Source: Eledone cirrhosa
Lineage: Eukaryota > Mollusca > Cephalopoda > Octopoda > Eledonidae
Reading direction: 5' to 3'
DNA: 64,000 bases
Assembly (NCBI GenBank): GCA_964016885.1
Contig: OZ024744.1
Coordinates: 117,146,925-117,210,924 of the forward strand
Position 1 is the first letter of the stretch, and every line of letters begins with the position of its first letter. This document shows, piece by piece, positions 10,531 through 20,119 of the stretch. Position numbers and translations under genes: made by a program. The notes under the pieces were generated by a model, which did not search any database, was not told the origin of the DNA, and was given only the letters and a program-made list of their open reading frames with translations.

Positions 10531-11401
10531 GTATTCCTGGGAGAGTTATGGGGGCACAGTCCCCAAACACTCCTTCCAGCAGGTCCTGTCAGAAGTAACC
10601 ATCTCCAACTGATCAGGCAGGCTGGATCCCCAAGTAAACCCGCCAAGTAGGATATATTCACATAGTAATTCAACGACCCATGTTCCACACTATATGGTTC
10701 GGTAACGACATGGTGTGTATCATATATAATCAACTTCTCTTATTCCAAAGAATTCTCTTGCCTATCAACGAATTGTAATTATTCCAGTATTGGTTAATAA
10801 TTAATGTTGTTTCTTGAATTCCAGAAACCATGGTTGTGGCACTTTCTAAGTAAAACCAACTTAATTTAGTCAATTTAACTTATTTCCCCCACCCCACCGT
10901 AATTTTGGCGTAAGTTTAACATATTTAATTATTTCTTTGAGTGGATTTATTGATTAATCTTATTCTTTCTTTGAGGTGTCTAAGTATTAGAGACAGTTAA
11001 CTTTATAAATTGAGGTTACATATATATGCATATATATATATATATATATGAGTATATATATGTATGTAGGCTTTCCTGATGATTTCCTTCGAATGAAACA
11101 GTTCTAGTCCTGTAGAAGCCATTTCCATATTAAATATATATATATATGGAAAAGAATGAAATGAAATTTCATTTCTCACTCTTAGTTTTCATATTTAGGA
11201 TCCTGGGATGGGGGGGGGGGAGACCTTTCTATTTCAGCTTCCTGTCTTATACTGTCCCTTTTTTTTCAACATTTACCCTCTCACCCTATTTCAGCTAACA
11301 CCAGACATGTTTTACAGAAACCTACTTCATCATTCAACACACATTTATATAAAAACTGTTCTCTTAGACTGACAGATGGTTTTAACAACTGTTGTAGCTT
11401 T

Positions 11402-11404
<3 letters not shown>
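10531..11404. other. spacer without recognisable gene
   Basis: AT-rich, with a short (TA)n at about 11033-11058 and a G10 run near 11210. A mini-exon-like 25-base stretch at 10825 is discussed under rejected items. Nothing else is supported. Confidence 0.5.
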
Positions 11405-11439
<35 letters not shown>

Positions 11440-11440
11440 T
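11405..11440. repeat. (AC)n microsatellite
   Basis: About 17 uninterrupted AC units. Confidence 0.97.
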
Positions 11441-11510
11441 TGTACATATCTGCAGACTTTCACACAAGCAGATACATATGCAAATACACAAACACATATA
11501 TGTACACATG

Positions 11511-11638
11511 GAGGCACATGGCTTAGTGGTTAGAACATTGGCCTTGCAATCGAAAGGTTGTGAGTTCAATTCTCAGACCGGGTGATGTGTTGTTTCCTTG
11601 AGCAAGACACTTTATTTCACATTGCTCCAGTTTACTCA
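11511..11638 (+). mobile_element. SINE head fragment (tRNA-like, 5' part)
   Basis: Begins 'ggaggcacatggcttagtgg', containing box A TGGCTTAGTGG and box B GTTCAATTC of an RNA polymerase III promoter, followed by the shared 'gagcaagacactttatttca'. It breaks off at 'tttactca' and is joined to an antisense LINE-B2 piece, so it is a chimera. Confidence 0.85.
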
Positions 11639-11722
11639 TTTTTAGAGAGAACCCTTTAGCGGCCAATAGTGGTATAAGCTCTCTGAACTTTTTCCATCCC
11701 GTTCTGACTCTAGCTACTGTAT
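11639..11722 (-). mobile_element. LINE-B2 coding fragment
   Basis: Matches 48030-48112 nearly base for base. On the minus strand it reads GWKKFRELIPLLAAKGFSLK, part of the C-terminal region of the LINE-B2 protein. It lies between two SINE copies. Confidence 0.8.
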
Positions 11723-11730
11723 ATATATAC

Positions 11731-12080
11731 GGGAGGCACATGGCTTAGTGGTTAGAGCATTGGCCTTGCAATCGAAAGGTTGTGAGTTCAATTCTCAGAC
11801 CAGGTGATGTGTTGTTTCCTTGAGCAAGACACTTTATTTCACATTGCTCCAGTTTACTCAGCTGTAGAAATGAGATGATAGGGACTGGGTTCCCTATCAT
11901 TCCACTGCAAAGTGGACGTGTAGGCGCCACGGCAAACAAAGCACCCAGCCCACACTGTAAATGAGGTTGGTGTTAGGAAGGGCATCCAGCTGTAGAAATC
12001 AAGCCAGAATCAGTTCCCATCCCACCCTTGCAAGCAGGGAAAAGTGGACGTAAAATGAAATGATGATGATGATGATGATA
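11731..12080 (+). mobile_element. full-length tRNA-derived SINE
   Basis: About 350 bases: tRNA-like head with box A (TGGCTTAGTGG) and box B (GTTCAATTC); a middle with 'gagatgataggg'; a body with 'ggttggtgttaggaagggc'; then 'cccttgcaagcagggaaaag' and (ATG)n. The last ~50 bases are almost identical to the 3' end of LINE-B (compare 23150-23200), which probably supplies the reverse transcriptase. This is a reference copy for the family in the window. Confidence 0.92.
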
Positions 12081-12145
12081 CATACGTCAAAACAACATTC
12101 ACTCACACACAATATGAAACACATATATGCATTTTCATGTGTATC

Positions 12146-12378
12146 ATCATCATCATTTTACACCCGCTTTTCCCTGCTTGCAAGAGTGGGACGGGTCCTA
12201 TTCAGCACAACATCTCTCCATTTGTCACGGTCCTTTGTCATCTCTTCTGTGAGCTTCAGCGATCTGAGGTCTGCTCTCACCACCTCCGCCCATGTTTTCC
12301 ATGGTCTTCCTCTACTGCGTCTTCCTTCCACCAGGATTTTTTGGCACTTCTTCACTCAGTGGTCATCCTTCATGAGCA
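12146..12378 (-). mobile_element. LINE-B 3' fragment
   Basis: Minus-strand translation gives WVKKCQKILVEGRR, RGRPWKTWAEVVRADL and DRDKWRDVVLNRT, the C-terminal end of the RTE-like LINE found whole at 20118 and 57933, followed by its 3' tail and (ATC)n. It is heavily 5'-truncated, as is usual for LINE copies. Confidence 0.88.
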
Positions 12379-12399
12379 TATATATATATATATATATAT

Positions 12400-12718
12400 A
12401 GAGTAAGGGTAACGGTAAAGGGTAAAGACACCCCTCCCCTAACCTCTTTCAGTCAGAAATGATCATGGAATTTGTACCTAGAAAGTTCCCCCTCCAAGGC
12501 ACAAGTCAGGCAAGGTTGTTTGTGGAAGACCAGCAGTCACCCATGTATACTAGTCTCTCCCCTCTCTCCATACCACTGATGTTGTCCAAGGGAAAGGTAA
12601 TGTCCGATACAGCTTGGTACCAGTGACATCACAACTATATATGTACTATATATATATGAAGTGTTTCCAGGAAGGATAAAGGAGAAGGGAGTGCTCTATG
12701 TAGGCTACAGAGCTTTTT
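12400..12718. other. spacer, possibly an old repeat
   Basis: Starts 'agggtaacggtaaagggtaaag' and holds no ORF, splice pair or motif I recognise. A (TA)n lies just before it and another near 12645. Confidence 0.4.
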
Positions 12719-13075
12719 AGTTATGAAATAAACAACATAAGATAATTATCATTTACCAAAGGTTTCACGAAGACAGATGAGCCTGAATCAGACGTCTGAC
12801 TTCAATCGTCAGAATGAAATTTTATTTAAAATGGAAGTGAGATATGGATTTCAAAACAGAGTCTAGGACAATTGAAAGTGAGGCTGAAATAAAATAAAGG
12901 ACATAATGTAAAGGGGAAACTAATAAATGTATATGTATATTTAAACACACCTATATACAAGCACATATACCTATACTCACACACTCACACATACGTACAT
13001 GTGTGCCTACATGCACATACAAACACACACACATATATACATGCGCTCCTACACCCATACGTACGCACACATGCA
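12719..13075 (-). mobile_element. ribozyme-bearing repeat, inverted partner of 23345-23705
   Basis: Reverse complement of 23345-23705 over about 350 bases, including the hammerhead motif at 12746-12820. Its outer part is CA-rich. I take it to be the terminal region of a Penelope-like element, because Penelope coding fragments follow at 13583 and hammerheads are known from these elements. No coding sequence is present inside, so the assignment is inference. Confidence 0.65.
12746..12820 (-). ncRNA. hammerhead-ribozyme-like motif (A)
   Basis: Minus strand, 5' to 3': stem I AUUUCAUU (12820-12813); core CUGACGA (12812-12806); long stem II built on GAAGUCAGA and UCUGUCUUC; GAAA (12766-12763); stem III ACC-UUU-GGU; predicted cleavage after the UA at 12755-12754; then AAUGAUAA, which pairs with the first five bases of stem I. 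It is the inverted copy of motif C at 23604 with a slightly weaker stem I. Identification is by core pattern only. Confidence 0.6.
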
Positions 13076-13108
13076 CAAACACATAAATATACACATATAT
13101 ACATGTAC

Positions 13109-13152
<44 letters not shown>

Positions 13153-13360
13153 ATATACACACACACACATATGCAAACACACGCACGTTTACACACATGC
13201 ATGCGCACAGACACACACACATATGGATATATATACACACACATATATACATATATAGATATATAGGCGCACACACACACCCACACACATACATACATGC
13301 ACACACACACAAACATGCATACATATACTCACACACATACATAAACACATACACAACACA
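13020..13360. repeat. CA/TA-rich microsatellite tract
   Basis: Interrupted (CA)n, (TA)n and mixed runs. All apparent His/Thr/Tyr- or Cys/Val-rich frames here are artefacts of the repeat. Confidence 0.9.
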
Positions 13361-13505
13361 CCACACTCACATGCATAACAAGTCGATACAGTTCAGTGGC
13401 AGAATTAGCAGACACGAAAAATATTAAACCAAGATCAAAAAATAAAATAAAGACAAAAATGAACAGGCTGACAAAAACAAGAAGATAATAAATTATATAT
13501 ATATA
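13262..13505 (-). repeat. dispersed repeat, inverted partner of 16150-16390
   Basis: The stretch with 'cgatacagttcagtggcag' and the following 120 bases is the reverse complement of 16165-16385. Copies on opposite strands 3 kb apart bracket the Penelope fragments at 13583-14700. Confidence 0.75.
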
Positions 13506-13582
13506 TACATACACACATACATATAAGTAAGTACATACATATATATACACACATATACACACACATACACACATATACACAC

Positions 13583-14236
13583 ATAACAAGGCCCTTAAGA
13601 ATAGCGATTTTAATGAACAAATCAAATATATCCTCCTTCTACCACTAAACGCAATAACAGGAAAAGAAAAAAATGATATGGTTTACCCACCTTTCTCTTT
13701 AACAGTTAAAACTAATGTAGGAAGAAAATTCCTTGAACTCCTAGACAAACATTTCCCCCAACATCATAGATATAAGATATTTGATAGAAATTTAGTTAAA
13801 ATTAGCTACTCTTGCTGCCCATCAACGAAATCCAAAATTACCAACTCAAATATAACAAATGCAATACAAAATCTATCGTACATGAGACCAAACTGACACC
13901 CATTATAAATAACCAACCAGCCAGGAGTGAGCGATATGTGGACATGACACAAGACAAATTTAAAATCAGGTACTATGCACGTGTTGCTTCATTCAAACAC
14001 CCTGAGAAAAGAACATCTACCACACTGGCTAATAAAGTGTGGGAGTTTAAAGAAAGAAATATTCCATACTTGATTGATTGGTCTATTTTAGACCACTCAA
14101 AAGAATACAAGAAAGGCACAAAAAAATGTTCTTTGTGAATAACAGAAAAGTACAGAATACTTCAAAATCTGAAAACTCCTACCACTTGCCTCAATTTTAA
14201 AACAGATCTTCAGAAATTGTCCGCACCTGAAATCAT
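13583..14236 (+). pseudogene. Penelope-like element fragment 1 (C-terminal RT and GIY-YIG region)
   Basis: Reads in pieces through frameshifts: LLPLNAITG...PPFSLTVKTNVGRKF, then FPQHHRYKIFDRNLVKISYSC at 13760-13815, resembling the C-terminal 'FN...KISYSC' block of Penelope-like reverse transcriptases. It continues YVDMTQDKFKIRYYARVASF, STTLANKVWEFKE, LIDWSILDHSKEYKKGTKKC at 13930-14130, which matches the GIY-YIG-type endonuclease layout (Y.G.T...FK.RY..H..SF...T.LS..W.LK...I.W.I...Y..G...C). A TGA stands where the last Cys of the CxxC is expected (14136). The element is therefore dead and lacks its N-terminal half. Family call by motif recognition. Confidence 0.75.
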
Positions 14237-14237
14237 G

Positions 14238-14367
14238 CATATGGTTTGGACTTAGTGATGGCTTTCCATTGAATGGAGTAGTCTATACTTGAGTCCTTGA
14301 GGGACCATACTTGGCTCGCGAGTTTCGTGGATGAATGTCTGTCCGGGTACCTAAAGGTCAATTGGTG
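14238..14367 (-). pseudogene. Penelope-like GIY-YIG fragment, left arm of hairpin
   Basis: On the minus strand it reads FRYPDRHSSTKLASQVWSLK, DSSIDYSIQWKAITKSKPYA, the same peptide as the right arm at 14407-14535. The two arms can form a hairpin of about 130 paired bases. Confidence 0.75.
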
Positions 14368-14406
14368 GTTTAGGAAGCGTTCCTTAAATCAGCCCTCCGC
14401 AATACC

Positions 14407-14700
14407 CCCAATCGACCTTTAGGTACCCGGACAGATGTTCATCCACAAAACTCATGAGCCACGTATAGTCCCTCAAGGACTCAAGTATAGACTACTCCAT
14501 TCAATGGAAAGCCATCACTAAGTCCAAACCATACGCAAGGGGCAATCCGTCGTGTGGACTGTGTATTGATGAACGAATAAATATTCTAAAGAGATTACGC
14601 AATAGTGATAGCCTAAACATGAGCAATGAATTCTTCACACGTTGTCCACACGTCTGGAAACACCTCTTACATAACTACACAGCTCCGGATTGAATTACAA
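14407..14700 (+). pseudogene. Penelope-like element fragment 2 (end of GIY-YIG domain)
   Basis: Plus-strand frame reads FRYPDRCSSTKLMSHV, a TAG in place of the expected Trp, then SLKDSSIDYSIQWKAITK, ARGNPSCGLCIDERINILK and NEFFTRCPHVWKHLLHNY, stopping at 14693. The C-x2-C followed by E...IL and a terminal F...C.H..K is the usual end of Penelope-type endonuclease domains. The left part is the right arm of the palindrome. The non-coding tail with a hammerhead motif follows. Confidence 0.75.
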
Positions 14701-15003
14701 CAACATATTAATTTTCTTATCAACCAGAAACTTTTGGACTTTCGCAGTTATCTCCCTTACACCTCTCACACGCAATTTAGTATTGCCTGTGTGAAGTGAT
14801 CATTTCTGCGCATGCGCGTTCGTACGGTTGTCCTTCCTGTTCCGTATAACCATGTCCATTAGGAGCTGAGGATCCGCTAAGGTGAAACAATTGTTCTCGG
14901 TATGGTGAACTAACTGTTGTATAACCACTTCTACCTAACTCGTCCCATGAACTGAGTGCTCTACCACTATGGATATTACCTTCCAGTGTTCTACCATTAT
15001 ATA
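14701..15003 (+). mobile_element. 3' tail of Penelope-like element with hammerhead
   Basis: Non-coding tail following PLE fragment 2. Its last ~100 bases (14905-15003) recur inverted at 49535-49622, so this is a dispersed repeat and not unique sequence. Contains hammerhead motif B. Confidence 0.65.
14856..14905 (+). ncRNA. hammerhead-ribozyme-like motif (B)
   Basis: Outer stem I CCAU/AUGG and inner GAG/CUC separated by an internal loop; core CUGAGGA (14866-14872; position 7 of the core may be any base); short stem II on UCC/GG; GAAA (14884-14887); stem III ACAA/UUGU, self-complementary with no loop; predicted cleavage after U895 of 14895. Stem II is only two or three pairs, so activity is uncertain. 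Its position in a Penelope tail is where such ribozymes are expected. Confidence 0.5.
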
Positions 15004-15300
15004 TCATCATCATCATCATCACCGTTTTACGTCCGTTCTTCCATGCTAGCATGGGTTAGACGGGTTGTCCTGCTGTGGGCAGTGTCTGGTCGGCTGACCA
15101 TGCCTTCCTCATACAGGAACTGATTTTGGCTTGGTTTCTACAGCTGGATGCCCTTCATAACACCAACCTCATTTACAGTGAGTGATGGGTGCTTTTTTCC
15201 GTGGCGCCTACACGTCCACTTTACAGTGTGGGCTGGGTGCTTTTTTGCTGTGGCACCTCCACGACCACTTTGCAGTGGGAGGGTGTGGGGGCATATTGTC
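15004..15300 (-). mobile_element. SINE / LINE 3'-region copy
   Basis: (ATC)n, 'ttttacgtccgttcttcc', 'gctggatgcccttc' and two 'gtgctttttt' blocks: the reverse complement of the shared SINE body and LINE 3' UTR. It runs directly into the LINE coding piece at 15302, so it may be that LINE's own 3' UTR. Confidence 0.8.
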
Positions 15301-15301
15301 T

Positions 15302-15775
15302 ATATGCTTCAGCTTCGGCTTATTCCTGTGGGAGGTCGGGTACTCTGTATTACTGCGTGACGCCAGAGGTCACGGTCGTGTGTCATCGCCTTTGAGAGGT
15401 GCAACTGGGTAAGTTCGGCCCACATCACCTCATCCCAGGTCTTCTTGGGTCTCCCCACTCCGCGGCTTCCATTGACTTCTAGTGCCCTGCACCTTTTATG
15501 CACCTGTCATCCTTCATACGCATCACATGTCCATATCAACACATTCGCCTCTCCTGCACACATCATTTGATTCCTCTGATGCTCAGTCTCTCTCTCAATT
15601 CATTTATGCTTTGCCGTTTGCGTATATTACTATTACACATCCATCGGAGCATGCAGGCTTCGTTTCTCTCTAATCTACGTAAGTCTTCCAGCTTCAGCGC
15701 CCAGGTCTCACTACCATGTAACATTGCTGTTCGTATACACGCATCATACAGTCTGCCTTTCATTTTGAGGATATA
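15302..15775 (-). pseudogene. LINE-B2-related C-terminal fragment
   Basis: Minus-strand pieces: MKGRLYDACIRTAMLHGSET, LRRLERNEACMLRWMCNSNI, then RCRALEVNGSRGVGRPKKTW and DRDLWRHAVIQSTR. This is the C-terminal part of the RTE-like LINE-B2 protein, 5'-truncated at 15775, with frameshifts in the middle. Confidence 0.85.
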
Positions 15776-15877
15776 TATATATATATATAAATGTGAATGT
15801 ATGCATATGCGTATGAGTATGTTTGCATTTATGGCCTCGTGCATATATATGTGTATATATATGTATATATGTGTATG

Positions 15878-15908
<31 letters not shown>

Positions 15909-16150
15909 ATATATATATATGCTTTTAGGTATGTATGTATGTGTATGTACATATGTTTGTATTGTGAGTGAATATATGTGTGTGTGGCGTGAGCCTGTAT
16001 ATATGTGTGTGTATGTGTGTATATAAATATATATGTATGTACATATATACATGTATATATATGTATATATGTGTGTGTATGTAAATATATATGTATGTAC
16101 ATATATACATGTATATATATATATATGTATGTGTGTATGTATGTATATAT
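15776..16150. repeat. TA/TG-rich microsatellite tract
   Basis: Mixed (TA)n and (TG)n with GTA interruptions; no coding signal. Confidence 0.9.
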
Positions 16151-16401
16151 ATATATAATTTATTATTTTCTTGTTTTTGTCAACCCGTTCATTTTTGTCT
16201 TTATTTTATTTTTTGATCTTGTTTTTAAAATTTTTCGTGTCTGCTAATTCTGCCACTGAACTGTATCGACTTTTTATGCATGTGTGTGTGGTGTGTTGTG
16301 TATGTGTTTATGTATCTGTGTGGGTATATGTATGCATGTGCATGTGTGTGTACATGTATGCATGTATGTATGTGTGTGCGCCTATATATGTATATATGTA
16401 T
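16150..16401 (+). repeat. dispersed repeat, partner of 13262-13505
   Basis: Same sequence as the reverse complement of 13262-13505, including 'ctgccactgaactgtatcg'. It is cut off at 16401 by the TIR element. Confidence 0.75.
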
Positions 16402-16403
16402 TA

Positions 16404-17596
16404 CAGGGGAAAATGCGGGCGCATGTAAAGAAATATTCTTAAATTAATAAACCTAGAAAATTGCACCTGGAAAAGTAAAGGACAAGAAAACTTCTTCTTA
16501 AAACTTCTTAAAATATTGCAGCTATAGTATAAATTTGAATAATAAAAAATATTTGATTTAAATATACATAGAAAGTGATAAATTCTAATAATACAGTTGA
16601 CTCTCTAATTGATAATAATACTAATTTATGATCATTTATTTAATTTTGTGATCCTAATTTACACCATAGTGGTGGGGTCATTAAATAAATATACTTTATT
16701 TTACTTTACTAAATGGGACTGAAAAAATGAGTGACAATTATAAACATCAAATAAAACAAAATTTTGGCATGTAAATGACACTAACAATTAATTAATAATT
16801 AATTAGGGAGCCAACTGTAATGATAAATAATAACAAATTATAATTGTTTAATAATGAAATTTAAGACCTGTCAGAGATCAAAATAACCAATCTACATTTT
16901 TAGGTAGAGTAAAATTAGACTACAATTAAAAATTAAACATTGTCTAATTCAACAGTTCATCTAATGAATTGATGAATTCACTATAATTGATTGATTCACT
17001 ATAAATGAATAATTGATGAATTGACTTTTACCTAATTTTGCCCCTTGAGATGTTGAATTTTACTATATTATTAAAAAAATCTGTAATACTCATAAAAAGT
17101 GCAATTATATGATGCACTGTTTTTGATTTATTTTACTGCATTATTTGATAACTAAATTTTTAAAAATATAATTTGATTAAGAGTGAAAATGTTTAAATAT
17201 CTTATAACATAAATTAATAAATTGTACATATTAATTATTATTATTATTATTAATTAATTATTGTACAAATTATTGTACAAATTTTATTTTAAAAAGATTA
17301 ATTTGTATACACCAAGAAAAAAATTAAGTATACAGTAGTCAACTCTCCCTATAAGACAGTCATTTTCCCAGTCCTTTAAAGTGATATTTTTTTAACAATT
17401 AACTTATAATTATTTATTTTTAGTTTTATAATCTAAATATTTTTTTTTAAATTTAGACTTTAGCTGCAATATTTTAAGAAGTTTTAAGAAGAAGTTTTCT
17501 TGTCCTTTACTTTTCCAGGTGTAATAACTTGTCCTTTACTTTTCTAGGTTTATTAATTTAAGAATATTTCTTTACATGCGCCCGCATTTTTCCCTG
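16404..17596. mobile_element. non-autonomous DNA transposon with long TIRs
   Basis: Ends CAGGGGAAAATGCGGGCGCA and its near-perfect reverse complement at 17577-17596; the inverted ends extend about 115-145 bases (16404-16520 and 17452-17596). The right arm carries an extra tandem copy of 'cttgtcctttacttttc'. TA flanks both ends (16402-16403, 17597-17598), fitting a TA target-site duplication as in Tc1/mariner-type elements. The AT-rich interior has no ORF, so it would depend on a transposase supplied elsewhere. Confidence 0.85.
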
Positions 17597-17709
17597 TAAT
17601 CCACTTTTTTTCCAGGCAATGCAAGGATATTAATTAATATTAAAAATATTTATCAACAAATAAGTTAAATAAATAATAATGAATAGAAAGAAGTGCAGAT
17701 AGGAAAAGT

Positions 17710-17781
17710 AATCAGGGTGGGAATCAAACCCACGACCTTCGGATTGCCGGTCCACTGCTCTACCGACTGAGCTACCTGACC
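17710..17781 (-). tRNA. tRNA-like sequence (pseudogene or SINE head)
   Basis: 72 bases that fold as a tRNA on the minus strand: acceptor GGTCAGG/CCTGATT (two G-U pairs), D stem GCTC/GAGC, T arm GTGGG-TTTGATT-CCCAC. Box A (TAGCTCAGTCGG) and box B (GGTTTGATTCC) are good. The anticodon stem GTGGA/TCCGA has a mismatch, and loop position 33 is C instead of U (loop CCGGCAA), so it is probably a tRNA-derived repeat and not a working tRNA; isotype not assigned. Confidence 0.55.
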
Positions 17782-18069
17782 ACAATTCACTATTGCACAA
17801 TCTATCACTATTTTAATATATTAGAAATTAGAAACAAACTAAGCGTTACTTATGTATGTAGTTCCTTACACTCTTTTGGTCCTCACTTATTTTTATGTAA
17901 CTTTTTTTCTACTGAACCAAATTTCAATATTTTTATGTCAAAAAGTAGCTTATCTGTCGTCCTATAAAGTGCAGAAAACCGCATCCAATTCTATCAAAAA
18001 TTGAATTAGTGACAAAGCTTTGAAGGTGTCGCGAGTGACCGAAATGGGACCTTAAGAATATTATACACC

Positions 18070-18194
18070 TACTACCGTAGGTGTATGATATATGTGTGTG
18101 TATATGTATCCATATGTGTGTGTCTGTGTGCGTGCATGTGTGTAAGCGTGCGTGTGTGTGTGTATGTGTATAAATATATATATATATATATATA
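18070..18194. repeat. TG/TA microsatellite
   Basis: (TG)n with interruptions, then (TA)n up to the transposon end. Confidence 0.9.
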
Positions 18195-18196
18195 CA

Positions 18197-19468
18197 CAGG
18201 GTGCGGACAAAATAACACAGTAGTTTTATTTTTTAAGATTTATTTATCAAACTTGGGTCAGTTTGTCTTCATGACTTGTTCTTTCGATCTCACTTGATAA
18301 ACCCGCCATTGGATTTAATGACGGCCTCAAGGCAGCCTCGGAACCGGCTACTGGCCTTCATCACTGTCCCCCGACTTAGGCCCCTAAAGGCACTTGTGAT
18401 CCTGGCCTTCAGATCGTCTTTCGTATTACAGCTAGATCTGTTGGTGTCTCATCCCACTGTGCCCCACACAAAGAAGTCGAGGGGGTTGCAGTCAGACGAG
18501 CTGGGAGGCCAGATGTCAGGTGAAGTGTGGTCGACGAATTCTCTGACACCCAGGGTTGGGTCTTTCGGCTGGTATGGCAGGGCGCTGAGTCTTGCTGCCA
18601 CACGTACGGCCTACCTGCAGCTACCTGGTCAATCCAGGGCTTTACTACCTCACTCACAATGCGGATGTAGCCATCGGTGTTCAGCTTGAGGCCCTCAGGG
18701 AAGAAGTGAGGTGGCATGACGTCACCTTGACTGCTGACGACACCTAAGACCAATGTTGTCGCTGGAAACTTTGTCTGCATGACTCTGGGCACGTCTTTGG
18801 ATGAGACAGCGAGCCACCTGTTGTTCTGGGAGTTGATCTTCTGGTCTTGGCAGAAGTTTTTCTCGTTGGAGAAAAACCACAGCATGTCTGGCTCCAGTGG
18901 GTGTTTCAACTTGTTGATCAGCTTTGCGTGCTTCAGTCGCTTTTCTTGCATCACCTTTGACAGAAATTGTCCTTTCCTCATCTTGTATGAAACGTAGCAA
19001 ATGTCTTCATTTACCACCAGCCTAATGAGCTTTTCATCCACGCCTTTCTCCCTTGCAATGGCACGCATCGACTTGCTAGGTTCATTGTTGATGATATCCT
19101 GAACTTCAGCGACGAACTCGGGCGTTCTGAAGGCGTCAGATCGTCGATCATGTGTTTTCCTCTCTGATGTTGCTTCGTAGTCGAATCCTGAATCTTCCAA
19201 TTCCTTTCTGACCTTTTCCACCATTCTCCTGCTGACGCTGAGAAAGTCTGAAATTTCCTTATTTGTCCTCTCGGCGCGGATTCCAAGAAGAACTCCGTGT
19301 CTCTTCCACAAATTTGGAGGTTCAAAATTATTCATAATCAATTATTCTGAAAATAAATAATGGAAATGTAGTCACTGTTTTTATGAAGACAAGAGTGACA
19401 ACGGAAGTAAAAAAAATTTGCATAAAATTAGCAGTTGACAATTGCGAACAAATATCGTCCACACCCTG
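18197..19468 (-). mobile_element. mariner/Tc1-type DNA transposon, decayed
   Basis: About 1.27 kb, bounded by inverted ends CAGGGTGCGGAC (18197) and the complement of CAGGGTGTGGAC (ending 19468). The right side is followed by TA; the left is preceded by TA plus two extra bases. It encodes one transposase on the minus strand with disabling changes. Confidence 0.88.
18290..19341 (-). pseudogene. mariner-like transposase, frameshifted
   Basis: Begins [20 protein letters not shown] with helix-turn-helix regions (NKEISDFLSVSRRMVEKVRK; MRAIAREKGVDEKLIRLVV). The first catalytic aspartate block is WFFSNEKNF, where relatives have S-D-E, so Asp is replaced by Asn. The second is WQQDSAPCHTS. After a frameshift near 18540 the correct frame gives PDIWPPSSSDCNPLDFFVWG with the third Asp, about 36 residues after the second by my count. 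A TGA follows in VG*DTNRS (probably from CGA). The C-terminus ends GGFIK at 18293. The loss of the first Asp, the frameshift and the stop make it inactive. Confidence 0.87.
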
Positions 19469-19469
19469 T

Positions 19470-19480
19470 ATATATGTTTG

Positions 19481-19559
<79 letters not shown>

Positions 19560-19640
19560 GTTTGTATATATATGTATATATAAATATGTATATATGTATG
19601 TCTATATGTATATATACATTTATAAAGATAAGTGTCATTT
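19470..19640. repeat. (TA)n-rich microsatellite
   Basis: Long TA run at 19497-19545 with GTA-interrupted flanks. Confidence 0.95.
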
Positions 19641-19879
19641 TATTTCTTGTTATATACAAAGTATGTTCAAAAAGTATGTGTAACAACAGTTTGTATATTT
19701 GTTATTTATGTGTGTGTATATGTGACTGGCAACGGTTCTCACCTCCACCACATTTAGTATACATGTCCAACGCTTTATGCTAACCACTCCTTCATGAATA
19801 TATCATAGAACAGACAAGGGGAGGACGGAGGATCCGTAAGCCGCAATGTAGGCAACTCGTCTAGGAAAGCAACCACTCC

Positions 19880-20117
19880 AAATAAATTGGTGCGGAGTAG
19901 AGAAGTCCTCTCAGTCCAGTAAGACAACTTCCCTAGTGCTGGTGGGATGAATAAAAGCACCCAGTCCATGCTGTAAAATGGAGGAGTAGATAGGGCCCCC
20001 GAGTCCAGTAAGAAGACCTCTCTAGTACTGGTGACATGAATAAAAACACCCAGTCCATGCTGTAAAGTGGTGCTGGTGTTAGGAAGGGCATACAACCAGT
20101 ATAATAAAAAGCCAAAA
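19880..20117 (+). mobile_element. diverged SINE-like sequence
   Basis: Contains 'aaaagcacccagtccatgctg', 'tggtgttaggaagggcata' and an internal near-duplicate ('ctagtactggtgacatgaat'), echoing the SINE body. Head and tail are not clear. It abuts the LINE-B 5' end. Confidence 0.5.
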
Positions 20118-20119
20118 TT

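Noticed and set aside
10825..10849. 25-base mini-exon with acceptor 'tgtttcttgaattccag' and donor 'gtaaaa'
   Set aside because: Too short to judge, and its length does not keep the phase between 10152 and 23934.
12951..13430. His/Thr- or Cys/Val/Tyr-rich frames
   Set aside because: CA/TA microsatellite translation.
13583..14700. LTR retrotransposon or virus
   Set aside because: Motifs are Penelope RT end plus GIY-YIG; no integrase, protease, envelope or LTR seen anywhere in the window.
17710..17781. Functional tRNA gene
   Set aside because: Anticodon stem mismatch and C at loop position 33; more likely a tRNA-derived repeat, listed with lower confidence.
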